DNA from: Candidatus Gastranaerophilales bacterium
GTDB lineage: Bacteria > Cyanobacteriota > Vampirovibrionia > Gastranaerophilales > Gastranaerophilaceae
Assembly: GCA_944325585.1 (NCBI GenBank)
Contig: CALVAS010000010.1
Coordinates: 1 to 40,231 of the forward strand
DNA length: 40,231 bases
Direction: 5' to 3'
Positions 24,547 to 33,026 of the stretch are shown here, in pieces. The translations under genes were made by a program, and so were the position numbers. The notes under the pieces are model-generated. The model was not told where the DNA came from. It saw only the letters and a list, made by a program, of their open reading frames with translations, and searched no databases. Each line of letters begins with the position of its first letter. Within the stretch, counting starts at the first letter, position 1.

Positions 24547-25257
24547 TTAAACTCCTGTTATTTTCTCTTTTAAAACTTTTAAGACGAACATTGGAAGCGT
24601 CGGAAAAATTCTTTTAAACCTTTTGGGCTCTTTTACGGTGCGATAAAGCCATTCAAGCCAGAGTTTCTGATAAATTTCGGGCGCTCTTTCAACTTCTCCC
24701 GCCCAGACGTCAAAACTTCCGCCAACACCGATAAAAAGGCTTTCCGGAAGAAGTTTTTTGGCTTTATAGTTAAATTCTTCCTGTCTGGGTGAGCCAAGTG
24801 CCGTTAAAATCAGATAGGGTCTGCAGTTTTGAATTTGATTTAAAATTTCATTGTCATCTTTAAAATATCCGTCATGGAAATAAACTATATTTATTGCAGG
24901 AATTTCCCGCTTTAAATTTTCAACTGCTTTTTCAACTACATGAGGCTTTGCGCCGATTAAGGCAACGGTTTTTCCCTCTTGCGCGGATTTTTCAAGCATT
25001 TTTTTCGCAAATTCTATTCCCGCAATGCGCCGGACATTATGACCCAGAATTTTCAGCCCCAATTGAACGCCAACACCGTCTGGAATTACAAGTTCCGCCT
25101 CTCTTAAAATGTTTGCAAATTCAGAATGCTTTGAAGCGTAATCAATCATTTCAGGATTTATTGTAACAACCTGCCCTTTTTGTGTATGATTAACCGCTTC
25201 ATCAAATGTGTATGTATCAACGTTTAAATTTTGAATTTTTACCAGTTGCCTTTCCAT
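24547..25257 (-). CDS. WecG/TagA/CpsF family glycosyltransferase
   Basis: A 236-residue family GT26 enzyme that transfers an amino-sugar (ManNAc-type) onto a lipid carrier in surface-polymer synthesis. VVTINPEMI (30-38), LVIPDGVGVQ with catalytic-type D60, ALGSPRQEEF (153-162), GVGGSFDVWAGEVERAP (177-193) and LEWLYR (201-206) are diagnostic. The basic, amphipathic C-terminus is the membrane-binding appendage of TagA-like enzymes. It is first of a three-gene operon. The start has no ribosome-binding site, and the predicted transcription start is at or next to the ATG, so the message may be leaderless. Confidence 0.95.
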   Translation of the reverse strand: MERQLVKIQNLNVDTYTFDEAVNHTQKGQVVTINPEMIDYASKHSEFANILREAELVIPDGVGVQLGLKILGHNVRRIAGIEFAKKMLEKSAQEGKTVALIGAKPHVVEKAVENLKREIPAINIVYFHDGYFKDDNEILNQIQNCRPYLILTALGSPRQEEFNYKAKKLLPESLFIGVGGSFDVWAGEVERAPEIYQKLWLEWLYRTVKEPKRFKRIFPTLPMFVLKVLKEKITGV

Positions 25258-25264
25258 AATGTTA

Positions 25265-25293
25265 ATTATAATCCAAGAAATTGATTTGGTAAA
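25265..25293 (-). promoter_or_regulatory. Promoter of the glycosyltransferase operon
   Basis: On the minus strand TTTACC (RC of 25288-25293), 17 bases, TATAAT (RC of 25265-25270). Only 7 bases separate the -10 from the start codon at 25257. Confidence 0.55.
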
Positions 25294-25400
25294 GATTCAA
25301 AATAAAAAAGATTGCTCATGTGGCTAATTGTTTTATGAAATGAATGAAGGTTTAATATAATTAAATCTTTTTCATACTTCCAGCTATTCTTAATTCCAAC

Positions 25401-25424
25401 GAGCTCTGTTTCAGGGCTCTTTTT
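25401..25424 (+). terminator. Orphan terminator-like hairpin upstream of the C_GCAxxG_C_C gene
   Basis: GAGCTCTG (25401-25408) and CAGGGCTC (25412-25419) form an 8-base stem (one G-T wobble) with a TTT loop, followed by TTTTTATT. No plus-strand gene ends before it. A TATAAT at 25356-25361 could start a short RNA of about 55-60 bases ending here. This suggests an attenuator for the next gene or a small RNA. Confidence 0.5.
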
Positions 25425-25453
25425 ATTAATCTTTTTGGTGTTAAAATTTGGAT

Positions 25454-25900
25454 ATGGATGTAAAGGAACAAAAAGCAAGAGAATTGTTTAAAAGCGGTTA
25501 CAATTGCGCACAGGCTACATTTTGCGCATTTTGCGACGAACTGGGTATTGATTTTGAAACGGCATTAAAGCTCTCTTCATCTTTCGGCGGAGGCATGGGA
25601 AGATTAAGGGAAGTGTGCGGCGCTGTCAGTGCAATGTTTATGATTGCAGGACTGAAGCAGGGATATACTTCAAATAATGATGACGCAGCCAAAGAAAAAC
25701 ATTACCGATTAATTCAAGAGCTGGCTCAGAAATTCAAAAGTAAACATGGTTCAATAATTTGCCGTGAACTTTTAAATCTTCCGCCCGGTGCTGATTCTCC
25801 GACACCTTCTAAAAGAACTGAACAGTATTATCAGGAACGCCCCTGCGAAAATTTTATCGGTAATGCTGCAAAAATTATTAATGAAAAATTTTTTCTTTGA
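25454..25900 (+). CDS. C_GCAxxG_C_C family probable redox protein
   Basis: A 148-residue protein of a small Cys-rich family in anaerobes. SGYNCAQATFCAF carries the first cysteines, SSFGGGMGRLREVCGAVSAMF the GCGxxG-like core, ICREL the next and RPCENFIGNAA the last. These conserved cysteines are thought to bind metal or act in redox chemistry; the function is not established. The ATG at 25454 is preferred over a TTG two codons earlier. The ribosome-binding site is poor. A hairpin with a T tract lies 30 bases upstream and may attenuate transcription. Confidence 0.85.
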   Translation: MDVKEQKARELFKSGYNCAQATFCAFCDELGIDFETALKLSSSFGGGMGRLREVCGAVSAMFMIAGLKQGYTSNNDDAAKEKHYRLIQELAQKFKSKHGSIICRELLNLPPGADSPTPSKRTEQYYQERPCENFIGNAAKIINEKFFL

Positions 25901-25906
25901 TAATTT

Positions 25907-26629
25907 TTAATTAGCTTCAGTTTCTGATGTTTCCGGCTCTGAAGTTTCGGGGGCAGTTTGTTCATCAGTTTCTTCAATGTTTTCTTTAAATATCGGTTTT
26001 ACATTGATTTTTAATATCGGAAACAGTTCGTCTCTGCTTTTGAAGTGAGAATATACAAAAACGCGCGGAAATCTTGTTTCAAAAATTCCTTTAAAATAAC
26101 TGTTTTCTGTTTTGTAATATTCAAATTGGTATTTGTAAAAATCTCTGTCTGTATCATTTAAAATCATATAAGCTCTTTTTCTGAAAATCGGAGATTCGAT
26201 TGTGATTTCATTATTTTCAAACTCTGAAACCATAATGATTTTTACATCGGGAAAAAGTGTCTGAACCTGATCTTTTGTTAGTTCCACCGCTTTAAAATTG
26301 TTGCCGTCAAAAGTTAAATCAAAAAACTTCAACAAATGTCCGCTATATCCGATTAATTTGCCGTTATACAAAAATTCATATGTAGTATTTGTGTCGAATT
26401 GTTTGTCGCCGAGAAAATATTCTGAATAACTGCCTGTTCCGACTGATATATGTTTGGTAAAAACGTAATCCTTTAAGCCTAAATTCCTTGACCACATTTT
26501 TGTTTTAGGGTTGTAGTCGACAATTTGATTGTCCTTAATTGCGTTCATAACACCCGGGTCTGCCGTGTATGCATACGAAAAGCTGCAAAACAAAAGTAAA
26601 CTGAGAATTAAAAATAAAGTTTTTTTCAT
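25907..26629 (-). CDS. Secreted protein of unknown function
   Basis: This 240-residue protein has a clear signal peptide (KKTLFLILSLLLFCSFSYA, cleavage probably after residue 20). The mature part is beta-rich with many aromatic residues and no motif I recognise. It ends in a Glu/Thr/Pro tail (TSEPETSETEAN). The ribosome-binding site is GGGAGGAAG. It is next to, and on the same strand as, the WG-repeat secreted protein; the two may work together in the periplasm or at the surface. It is convergent with the Cys-rich family gene, with 6 bases between stops. Confidence 0.75.
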   Translation of the reverse strand: MKKTLFLILSLLLFCSFSYAYTADPGVMNAIKDNQIVDYNPKTKMWSRNLGLKDYVFTKHISVGTGSYSEYFLGDKQFDTNTTYEFLYNGKLIGYSGHLLKFFDLTFDGNNFKAVELTKDQVQTLFPDVKIIMVSEFENNEITIESPIFRKRAYMILNDTDRDFYKYQFEYYKTENSYFKGIFETRFPRVFVYSHFKSRDELFPILKINVKPIFKENIEETDEQTAPETSEPETSETEAN

Positions 26630-26727
26630 GACTTCCTCCCTAATTAGTATAAAGTTATTTTAACATAAAAAACATTATAATTAACGAATTAGAGGTGTGT
26701 AATTAGCCTAAAGAAGGTCTTTGAAAC

Positions 26728-27639
26728 TTACTGATTATCATCATTCATTTGATTTTTTAAATTCTGTTTTACATCTGCTAACGGGCCGTTATTCGGAGTG
26801 CGTACATTAATATAATATTTTTTTATGTATGTTATTGGGAATTTGGGTATCCAGCTTGCGCGCATAAAAATATTAATGGTATCCGCACCTTTTGAAAGCA
26901 TTAATTCATCAATTGTGTCTTCATATGCAGGCGAAATTGATGAGAAAAGTTTTATAAAATAATCTGTTGCCGTTACAACTGAATATCCCGTTGCAGGAAT
27001 CGGGTTGTTAATGATTTCAGTGATTTTAAAATTTTCATTTTCTTTTATTTTAGTGACGTCATCCGGAAGCGTTAATGTTTCTGAGCTTACCTGTTCGATT
27101 TCATACCATTTGCCGTTATATTGAATTCTCATAAGATTGGGTTTCGGCATATAAATGTCATCACAGGTGTTATCAATCAACTGTTTACCTTCAAAATCCA
27201 CAATTCCGTATTTGTAATTTTTGTACGTTAAGAACATACCGCCAAACAATAAATCTATACGGCTGTATTCCGGAGAGACAACAACCTGTCCGTGTTCATC
27301 GTAAATTCCGTAATCATTATCATTTCCAAGTTTTACGTATTTGCCCAGAACCCTTTCGGCATGCCGAAATTTTGGTTTTATAAGAAAGTTGCCGTCGCAA
27401 TCCATGATTCCGAACTTATTTTTCTTTTGTACAATCCAGGAAGTTTCACCGAGCCTGATAAGTTTGTTGTAATCAGGTTCGGTAATAATATTACCGTCTT
27501 TGTCCTTAAGTCCGAATTTGTTATCTTCACTGAAAACAACAACATCAGACATGGCATTTTTTGCAACGTGTCCCTCAATGGCTAATGCGCCGTTTTGAAG
27601 CAAAATACATAACAAAAATAACAAAATTACCTTTTTCAT
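26728..27639 (-). CDS. Secreted WG-repeat protein
   Basis: A 303-residue protein with a signal peptide (about 1-20) followed by at least four WG/KWG-type beta repeats. Each has the form K-x-G-(L/I)-x-D-x-x-G-x-x-I-x-P-x-(Y/F): FGLKDKDGNIITEPDY, FGIMDCDGNFLIKPKF, YGIYDEHGQVVVSPEY and YGIVDFEGKQLI. The C-terminal 110 residues are of a different, unrecognised type. WG repeats form a beta-propeller-like binding surface. The start codon lies 6 bases after an extended -10 box and has no ribosome-binding site, so the mRNA may be leaderless. Confidence 0.88.
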   Translation of the reverse strand: MKKVILLFLLCILLQNGALAIEGHVAKNAMSDVVVFSEDNKFGLKDKDGNIITEPDYNKLIRLGETSWIVQKKNKFGIMDCDGNFLIKPKFRHAERVLGKYVKLGNDNDYGIYDEHGQVVVSPEYSRIDLLFGGMFLTYKNYKYGIVDFEGKQLIDNTCDDIYMPKPNLMRIQYNGKWYEIEQVSSETLTLPDDVTKIKENENFKITEIINNPIPATGYSVVTATDYFIKLFSSISPAYEDTIDELMLSKGADTINIFMRASWIPKFPITYIKKYYINVRTPNNGPLADVKQNLKNQMNDDNQ

Positions 27640-27645
27640 AATTAC

Positions 27646-27676
27646 ATTCTAGCATAAAATTTTTTTATGTTATAAT
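27646..27676. promoter_or_regulatory. Back-to-back extended -10 promoters
   Basis: Minus strand: TGCTAGAAT (TAGAAT is RC of 27646-27651) serves the WG-repeat gene. Plus strand: TGTTATAAT (TATAAT 27671-27676) serves the AsmA-like gene. Both have the extended TGN element, and neither has a good -35. The whole divergent gap is 54 bases. Confidence 0.55.
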
Positions 27677-27693
27677 TTTGTCAGGTGAAGATT

Positions 27694-30492
27694 ATGAAAG
27701 TTGGTAAAAAGGTTAAAGTTACATTAATAACTCTTGCGGCGGGGGCTTTGTTGGTTAGTGTCCCGTTCGTTTTGTATTTGGAAGTTCTTCCGCGTGTTGT
27801 AGCCAGCCCCAGGGCTCTGAATTTTGTGGAAAAAACGGTTAAAAATACAATGGGATTGGATTTGAATATTGAAAATCCATATTTGGAAACTTCTTTAAAG
27901 CCTGTCATGGGATTTAAAGTCGGAAAAGTTACTTTAACCAAAAACAGCGACAAAATTGTTGATTTACAAAATTTCGGGATTAAACTTACTTTTTCCGAAC
28001 TTTTAAAAAAACATATAATAATTAATGAACTCGGTGCCGATTATATTTTTGCGGATGTCAACAAACTTCTTGAAATCGCTGATTCAGGACAAAAAGAAGA
28101 ACAAAAACAACCGCAGAAATTTGATTGGAATATTGACTTCTTCAGCGCAAAGATGTTTGTGAAAGAATGTTTTTTTGCATTCAAGGCTGAACCGGATACG
28201 TTTATCAGACTGCGCGGAAAAGATTTTGAAATAAATAATCAGGATGTGAAAAATTATATTCACTTTAAAGTCTTTACCGAATTTGAGAAGAATAATAAAA
28301 AAATAACTATTTTCAGTGCTGACCGCAATACAATTTTTATTGAAAATAATGCGCTTTTCGTAAAAGGTTTCGGATTTTTTATAAACAAATCCCATGTCAG
28401 CATTGACGCCTATGCGGATAACAAAAAAAATCATTATCTGGAAGTTTCAACAAAGAATTTTAATATAAAAGACGTTATAGATATTGTTGAATCAAATCTT
28501 ATTATAAGCAACGGCAGCGCTCTTTTATCTTCTTTAAAAGATTTGTCCGGCAGTTTTGATTCCAAAGTCGTTTTGAAGGATAGAAAAATTGACGGTACTG
28601 TTACTTTGAACAGTTTTTCAGGTGTTCTTGTCCCCGTTAACAACCTTCCGTTTAAACTTAACTCCGGAATTGCAAAAATTAACAACAAAGATATAATTTT
28701 TGAAGATATTAAAGGCTATTACGGCAAAGATAAAGTTAATTCTCTTAAGGTTTACGGCGGAATTTACGATTACTTCAAAACAGCAAAAACAAACTTTACG
28801 GTTGATACGATTGCAACAAACGAATTTGCCGAAAATTATCTTTCAAAAGTTGTCAATTATCCTTTTTCAATAGTCGGCAAGGGCGGTGGAACACGTATTA
28901 TTTTTGATGCTCTGGGCGACAAAATGGATTTGACCGTTTTATTTAAACTTGCAAAGGGCGACGATATTCTTGTTGACGGTCTCTCTTTGAGCCCGACATC
29001 ATATGACAGAGCTGCAAAAGCCGTAATTCATTTTCAAGGCGACAATATCAATATAGAAACGATTAATTATTATATTGCAGAAACTCTTCAGCAGGGTTCC
29101 AAAGTTAAACCTATTTTGACTGTTAGCGGAAATGTCACTATGGCTGGCATTATAAAAGATATGGGATTTGATATTCCAAATCCTTTGCCGAGCGAGTTTT
29201 TGAATTTGTTTGTTCAGCAGAAAGTGTTTAAACGCGGAACAATTGCAGGCAATCTCCATTACGTAAATACGGGTAAAGTCCCGAAAATTCAAGGTGATAT
29301 GGAGATTAAGGGAATGCGAATCCCTGCACAAAGATTATTTATAAAAGAAGCCTCTCTCAAGACTGATGAATCTTCAATCAATTTGAGTTCAAAAGGCCGT
29401 TACAGAAGAATGGCATACGAAGTCTCCGGTAATATTAAAAATCAGTTGATTTTTCCGATTATAGTGAACAATATAAATTTAAAAGTTGATGAAATCGATA
29501 TAGAAAGAATTTTGAATTCGTTTAATAATCAAACAGCCTCTACAGAAGTTAACAAAGCTGAATTTGCTGTTACAGAAGATTTGGACGCCAAAACAGATGA
29601 ACAGCTTGATAATGACGAAACTGCACCGCTCTTAAATCCGGGTTTGCTGGTTATAAAAAGGTGTATTTTAAATGTTGTAAAAGGTTCATACAAAGATATC
29701 AACTTCGGCAATATTTTTGCAAACATGACTTTGGATGAAAATTGTATTTTACGGGTGAACTCAAATAAATTTGATATTGCGGAAGGAACTTCCTCAACAA
29801 AAATTGAGTGTGATTTGAAAAAACATCTTTATTACATAAGATTGGGTATTAAAGATGTTAACAGCGACATTATGGCAACGTCGCTTCTTGCCTTGAAGCG
29901 TGAAATATCAGGTAAAGCCAGCGGATTAATCGAGCTTAATACTGATGACAGCTTAAGATTGAATGGCCTAATTAAATTTGCGGTTGTTGACGGAACAATT
30001 CAAAAAATCGGGCTTGTTGAGTATATTCTGAAGTTTGCTTCTCTTTTCCGCAACCCGCTTGCAATGATTAGCCCTTCTACTTTCGGAGATCTTGTAAATA
30101 TTCCGGAAGGTAACTTTGATAAAATTAACGGTGAACTTCATTTGAAAGATAATGTTGTCGAAAGAATAAATATCAAATCACAGGCTGATCAGTTGAGCGC
30201 ATTTATTGTCGGTCGTTTTGATTTGGATACAAGAGACGCGACTTTAAGAATCTATACAAAGATGAGCAATGCTAAAAAAGGTTTTGCCGGCGTTTTGCGT
30301 AATATTTCCTTAAACAGTCTTGCAAACCGTGTGCCGTTAAGCAGCCGCAATGACAGCAATTATTATTCAGCCGAACTTTCGCAGCTTCCGGAAATTAATG
30401 CGGATGAAAAGGATTGTCAGGTATTTTTGACAACAGTTGATGGTGATGTTGAACATAACAACTTCCTCTCTTCATTAAAGAGAATTAAGTAG
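27694..30492 (+). CDS. AsmA-like envelope protein
   Basis: A 932-residue protein with one N-terminal membrane helix (about residues 8-30) and a long periplasmic beta-rich body. The N-terminal AsmA-like part and the C-terminal AsmA_2-type segment (ISGKASGLIELNTDDSLRL, then LIKFAVVDGTIQKIGLVEYI and a FDLDTRDATLRIYTKM strand) fit the AsmA/TamB-like repeating beta-groove lipid-transport superfamily. These proteins help move phospholipids between Gram-negative membranes. An acidic linker (about 625-650) separates two halves. The start ATG at 27694 has AGGTGA upstream; an in-frame GTG at 27685 is less likely. Confidence 0.82.
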   Translation: MKVGKKVKVTLITLAAGALLVSVPFVLYLEVLPRVVASPRALNFVEKTVKNTMGLDLNIENPYLETSLKPVMGFKVGKVTLTKNSDKIVDLQNFGIKLTFSELLKKHIIINELGADYIFADVNKLLEIADSGQKEEQKQPQKFDWNIDFFSAKMFVKECFFAFKAEPDTFIRLRGKDFEINNQDVKNYIHFKVFTEFEKNNKKITIFSADRNTIFIENNALFVKGFGFFINKSHVSIDAYADNKKNHYLEVSTKNFNIKDVIDIVESNLIISNGSALLSSLKDLSGSFDSKVVLKDRKIDGTVTLNSFSGVLVPVNNLPFKLNSGIAKINNKDIIFEDIKGYYGKDKVNSLKVYGGIYDYFKTAKTNFTVDTIATNEFAENYLSKVVNYPFSIVGKGGGTRIIFDALGDKMDLTVLFKLAKGDDILVDGLSLSPTSYDRAAKAVIHFQGDNINIETINYYIAETLQQGSKVKPILTVSGNVTMAGIIKDMGFDIPNPLPSEFLNLFVQQKVFKRGTIAGNLHYVNTGKVPKIQGDMEIKGMRIPAQRLFIKEASLKTDESSINLSSKGRYRRMAYEVSGNIKNQLIFPIIVNNINLKVDEIDIERILNSFNNQTASTEVNKAEFAVTEDLDAKTDEQLDNDETAPLLNPGLLVIKRCILNVVKGSYKDINFGNIFANMTLDENCILRVNSNKFDIAEGTSSTKIECDLKKHLYYIRLGIKDVNSDIMATSLLALKREISGKASGLIELNTDDSLRLNGLIKFAVVDGTIQKIGLVEYILKFASLFRNPLAMISPSTFGDLVNIPEGNFDKINGELHLKDNVVERINIKSQADQLSAFIVGRFDLDTRDATLRIYTKMSNAKKGFAGVLRNISLNSLANRVPLSSRNDSNYYSAELSQLPEINADEKDCQVFLTTVDGDVEHNNFLSSLKRIK

Positions 30493-30549
30493 CGTTTATA
30501 ACATAAAAATGGCTAAACTTTGCACGGTTTAAATCAGTTCTTAAAGGCT

Positions 30550-31017
30550 TTAGCAATCGAGAGGTTTTGCTGATTTTAGTTTAATAATGTTATTTTTAAT
30601 CTTCAAATATCTTTCGCATTGTTTTACGCGGTCATATCCGAGCATAATTCCGAGGATAAAATCCTGTTCCGCTGTCAGTTCATTCAATTTAGGGTTAAAT
30701 GTTTTTACTACGTTTACACAGTCTTTTTCTCCAAAATAAACATTTATTTTGCCGTTTGGAATTTCATGTATTACGTAATCTATGTTTTCATTATTAAGAC
30801 GGTTTTCTATGGATTCGCGGTATTTGGACTTTTCTGTTGTCAAAATAAGATTGCGTATTCCTTTTTTGTATTCATAAATATGGTGATGAAAAACGCGCAG
30901 GTCTGCAAATTCCGTAAGTTTAGTTTCATCAGGTTTGGTTCTGCCTGTGTATGATGTATTTGGCTGAGAAAAATTGTTTTTAACAAGTCCAAGCGGCGGA
31001 TAAAAATTTACTCTCAT
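30550..31017 (-). CDS. DUF2023 family protein with an N-terminal extension
   Basis: This 155-residue protein is mainly a DUF2023 domain: LRVFHHHIYEYKKGIRNL (41-58), GKINVYFGEKDCV, and LTAEQDFILGIMLGYDRVKQ followed by CERYL. The family's function is unknown; as I recall, its genes often neighbour flavodoxin genes, but none is here. The first 35 residues are not part of the domain and contain NTSYTGRTKPDE, similar to short N-terminal motifs of other hypothetical proteins here. The ribosome-binding site AGGAG lies inside a 6-base inverted repeat just before the start codon. Confidence 0.87.
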   Translation of the reverse strand: MRVNFYPPLGLVKNNFSQPNTSYTGRTKPDETKLTEFADLRVFHHHIYEYKKGIRNLILTTEKSKYRESIENRLNNENIDYVIHEIPNGKINVYFGEKDCVNVVKTFNPKLNELTAEQDFILGIMLGYDRVKQCERYLKIKNNIIKLKSAKPLDC

Positions 31018-31020
31018 TTA

Positions 31021-31068
31021 GTTAGGTTCTCCTAACTTTTATGATAACATGTCTTTATATTATGTCAA
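31021..31068 (-). promoter_or_regulatory. Promoter and 5' inverted repeat of the DUF2023 gene
   Basis: On the minus strand TTGACA (RC of 31063-31068), 16 bases, TATCAT (RC of 31041-31046) with an upstream TGT, a very good extended promoter. The perfect repeat GTTAGG-N4-CCTAAC (31021-31036) lies at the predicted transcript start and covers the ribosome-binding site. Confidence 0.65.
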
Positions 31069-31109
31069 GAAAATTCATTTTTAATATATAATTTTTTAAA
31101 GGGTATGTA

Positions 31110-32189
31110 ATGACAAAAGTTTTTAACAATAAAATCAATTTATTAAAAGTATTAGCAATTCTTGCAGTTGTATCGGGGCATCTGGAATTTTCAATTATTC
31201 CGATGTTTCCGCCGTATTCATTTCAGATTGTTCTCTTCTTTTTTATTGCGGGAATGCTGTTTAATGAGAAATATTCCTTTGCGGAATACTTTAGGCGCCG
31301 TGTAAAAAGTTTGATGATTCCGTATTTTTTATATGCATTTGTTTATCTTGGTATAACTATCTTTATTGCACCTTATCTCGGAAAGTTCTGGGGGCTCCAG
31401 ATAACATTAAAAAATGAGCTTTTTATGCCCTTTATAACGGGTCATCAGCTGGATTTAATTTCTCCTTTGTGGTTCGTTCCGCAGCTTTTTATAAGTCTGA
31501 TTGTTTATTATTTGATAAACAAATTTTTTAACAAAATAAATCTTTTTGGAATTTGGCGTTTTGTAATTTTCTTTATCTTTGCACTTCTGGCAATTCAAAT
31601 GGAGCCTTATGCCAAAAATATTTATATTTTGCCCGTCTTAAGAACTTTATTTTCATTTTTGTTTATTTATTCCGGCTATTATTACCAAAATAATATTCAA
31701 AACAAAATGAATATTTTTACACCGAAAATTTTCGGGGCTGTAATTATCCTTCAATCGCTTTTATGGCTTACAAATGCAGATTACACGCCGATTGACGGAA
31801 TAGGATTAAGCTATATACTCGTATGGGGCGATTTTGACAACTGGATTGTCCCGATAATTACAAGTTTTACCGGAATCTGGATAAGCCTTTTTCTGGTCGA
31901 GGTATTTTATGACTATGTGAAAAATTGGAACTTTATCAATAAAATCGGTCAAAATACCTATCATATCATGGCAAACCATCTTCTTGTTTTTAATTTTATA
32001 ACATATTCTGCACTTTATTTGAAAGGTATTCCGTTTGACATAAAAAACAATGCGGATATTTACTGGTTTTATGCTCCGTTAAAGTCAACATATTTATATT
32101 TTGTATTCGGAATTTTGATAACAACATATTTCGGGGAATTTTTAAAACTGTTGAGAAGAAAAATGCAGGATTTCAGACATTCGGGATGA
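31110..32189 (+). CDS. Acyltransferase 3 family membrane protein
   Basis: A 359-residue multi-pass protein (about 10 hydrophobic segments). NLLKVLAILAVVSGHLEF carries the family's N-terminal His (H23), followed by FFFIAGMLF and FRRRVKSLMIPYFLYAF. Such enzymes O-acylate (often O-acetylate) surface sugars. The ribosome-binding site AAAGGG lies about 6 bases upstream. It is the first of three genes read rightward (nucleotidyltransferase, TolC-like). A TATAAT at 31087-31092 gives it its own promoter in the divergent gap. Confidence 0.92.
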   Translation: MTKVFNNKINLLKVLAILAVVSGHLEFSIIPMFPPYSFQIVLFFFIAGMLFNEKYSFAEYFRRRVKSLMIPYFLYAFVYLGITIFIAPYLGKFWGLQITLKNELFMPFITGHQLDLISPLWFVPQLFISLIVYYLINKFFNKINLFGIWRFVIFFIFALLAIQMEPYAKNIYILPVLRTLFSFLFIYSGYYYQNNIQNKMNIFTPKIFGAVIILQSLLWLTNADYTPIDGIGLSYILVWGDFDNWIVPIITSFTGIWISLFLVEVFYDYVKNWNFINKIGQNTYHIMANHLLVFNFITYSALYLKGIPFDIKNNADIYWFYAPLKSTYLYFVFGILITTYFGEFLKLLRRKMQDFRHSG

Positions 32190-32236
32190 AAGATTCATTT
32201 AAAAAATCAGAAAACATTTCTTTAGAGAGGTTAAAT

Positions 32237-33019
32237 ATGAAAAATAATGAAATATTAAATAAGATGGTCGAGGATTATAAACAATTAGAAGAAGTTGATG
32301 CAATTGTTCTGGGCGGCTCATCTACAGCTAAAAATTCCGATAATCGTTCTGATTACGATATTTATATATATTGTAAAAAAGAACCCGATGTTGAAAAGCG
32401 CCGTCAAATAGCTCTAAAGTATTCTGATAATCCTGAAATTGACAATCATTACTTTGAAACCGGCGACGTCTATTATTTGAGAGAAACCGGAAAACCGATT
32501 GATATAATGTATCGTTCTTTGGACGGAATTTATCAAAATATAAAATGGGTTTGGCTTGAAGGAAATTCGTCACTCGGTTATACAACCTGTTTTGTTGACA
32601 ACGTAAATAAGTCCGAAATACTGTTTGATAGGAGGGGCGATTTTCAAAAACTTCAAAAACTAACCCAAACTCCATATCCTGACAAACTTGCACAAAATAT
32701 AATAAAAAAGAATTTTTCGTTTTTAAAGGATGTCATGTTTTCATATTATGACCAGATTAATTCTGCAGTCAACAGAAATGATTACGTCAGTGTAAATCAT
32801 CGTACAGCAGCGTTTTTGGCAAGTTATTTTGATATAATTTTTGCAAAGAATAAAGTTCTGAATCCCGGTGAAAAAAAACTTGTTCCGTTTGCTTTGAAAA
32901 ATTGTAAAATTCTGCCGGAAGATTTTGAAAAAGATGTAAACACTCTTGCTGTCGGGCCAGTGGAAACCCGATTGCAAACAGCGGAAAAAATGGTCGAAAA
33001 TTTAAGGGAAATTTTGTAG
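32237..33019 (+). CDS. Nucleotidyltransferase-fold protein
   Basis: A 260-residue protein with the polymerase-beta nucleotidyltransferase signature: VLGGSSTAKNSDNRSDYDIYIY, giving GGSS (26-29), D39 and D41, and the third carboxylate D89 in GKPIDIMYR. The C-terminal 150 residues are helical, as in DUF4037/kanamycin-nucleotidyltransferase-like proteins. It probably transfers an NMP to a small molecule or protein. The start at 32237 has AGAGAGG 6 bases upstream; the longer frame beginning at 32186 would overlap the acyltransferase stop. Substrate unknown. Confidence 0.83.
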   Translation: MKNNEILNKMVEDYKQLEEVDAIVLGGSSTAKNSDNRSDYDIYIYCKKEPDVEKRRQIALKYSDNPEIDNHYFETGDVYYLRETGKPIDIMYRSLDGIYQNIKWVWLEGNSSLGYTTCFVDNVNKSEILFDRRGDFQKLQKLTQTPYPDKLAQNIIKKNFSFLKDVMFSYYDQINSAVNRNDYVSVNHRTAAFLASYFDIIFAKNKVLNPGEKKLVPFALKNCKILPEDFEKDVNTLAVGPVETRLQTAEKMVENLREIL

Positions 33020-33026
33020 TTTTGAT

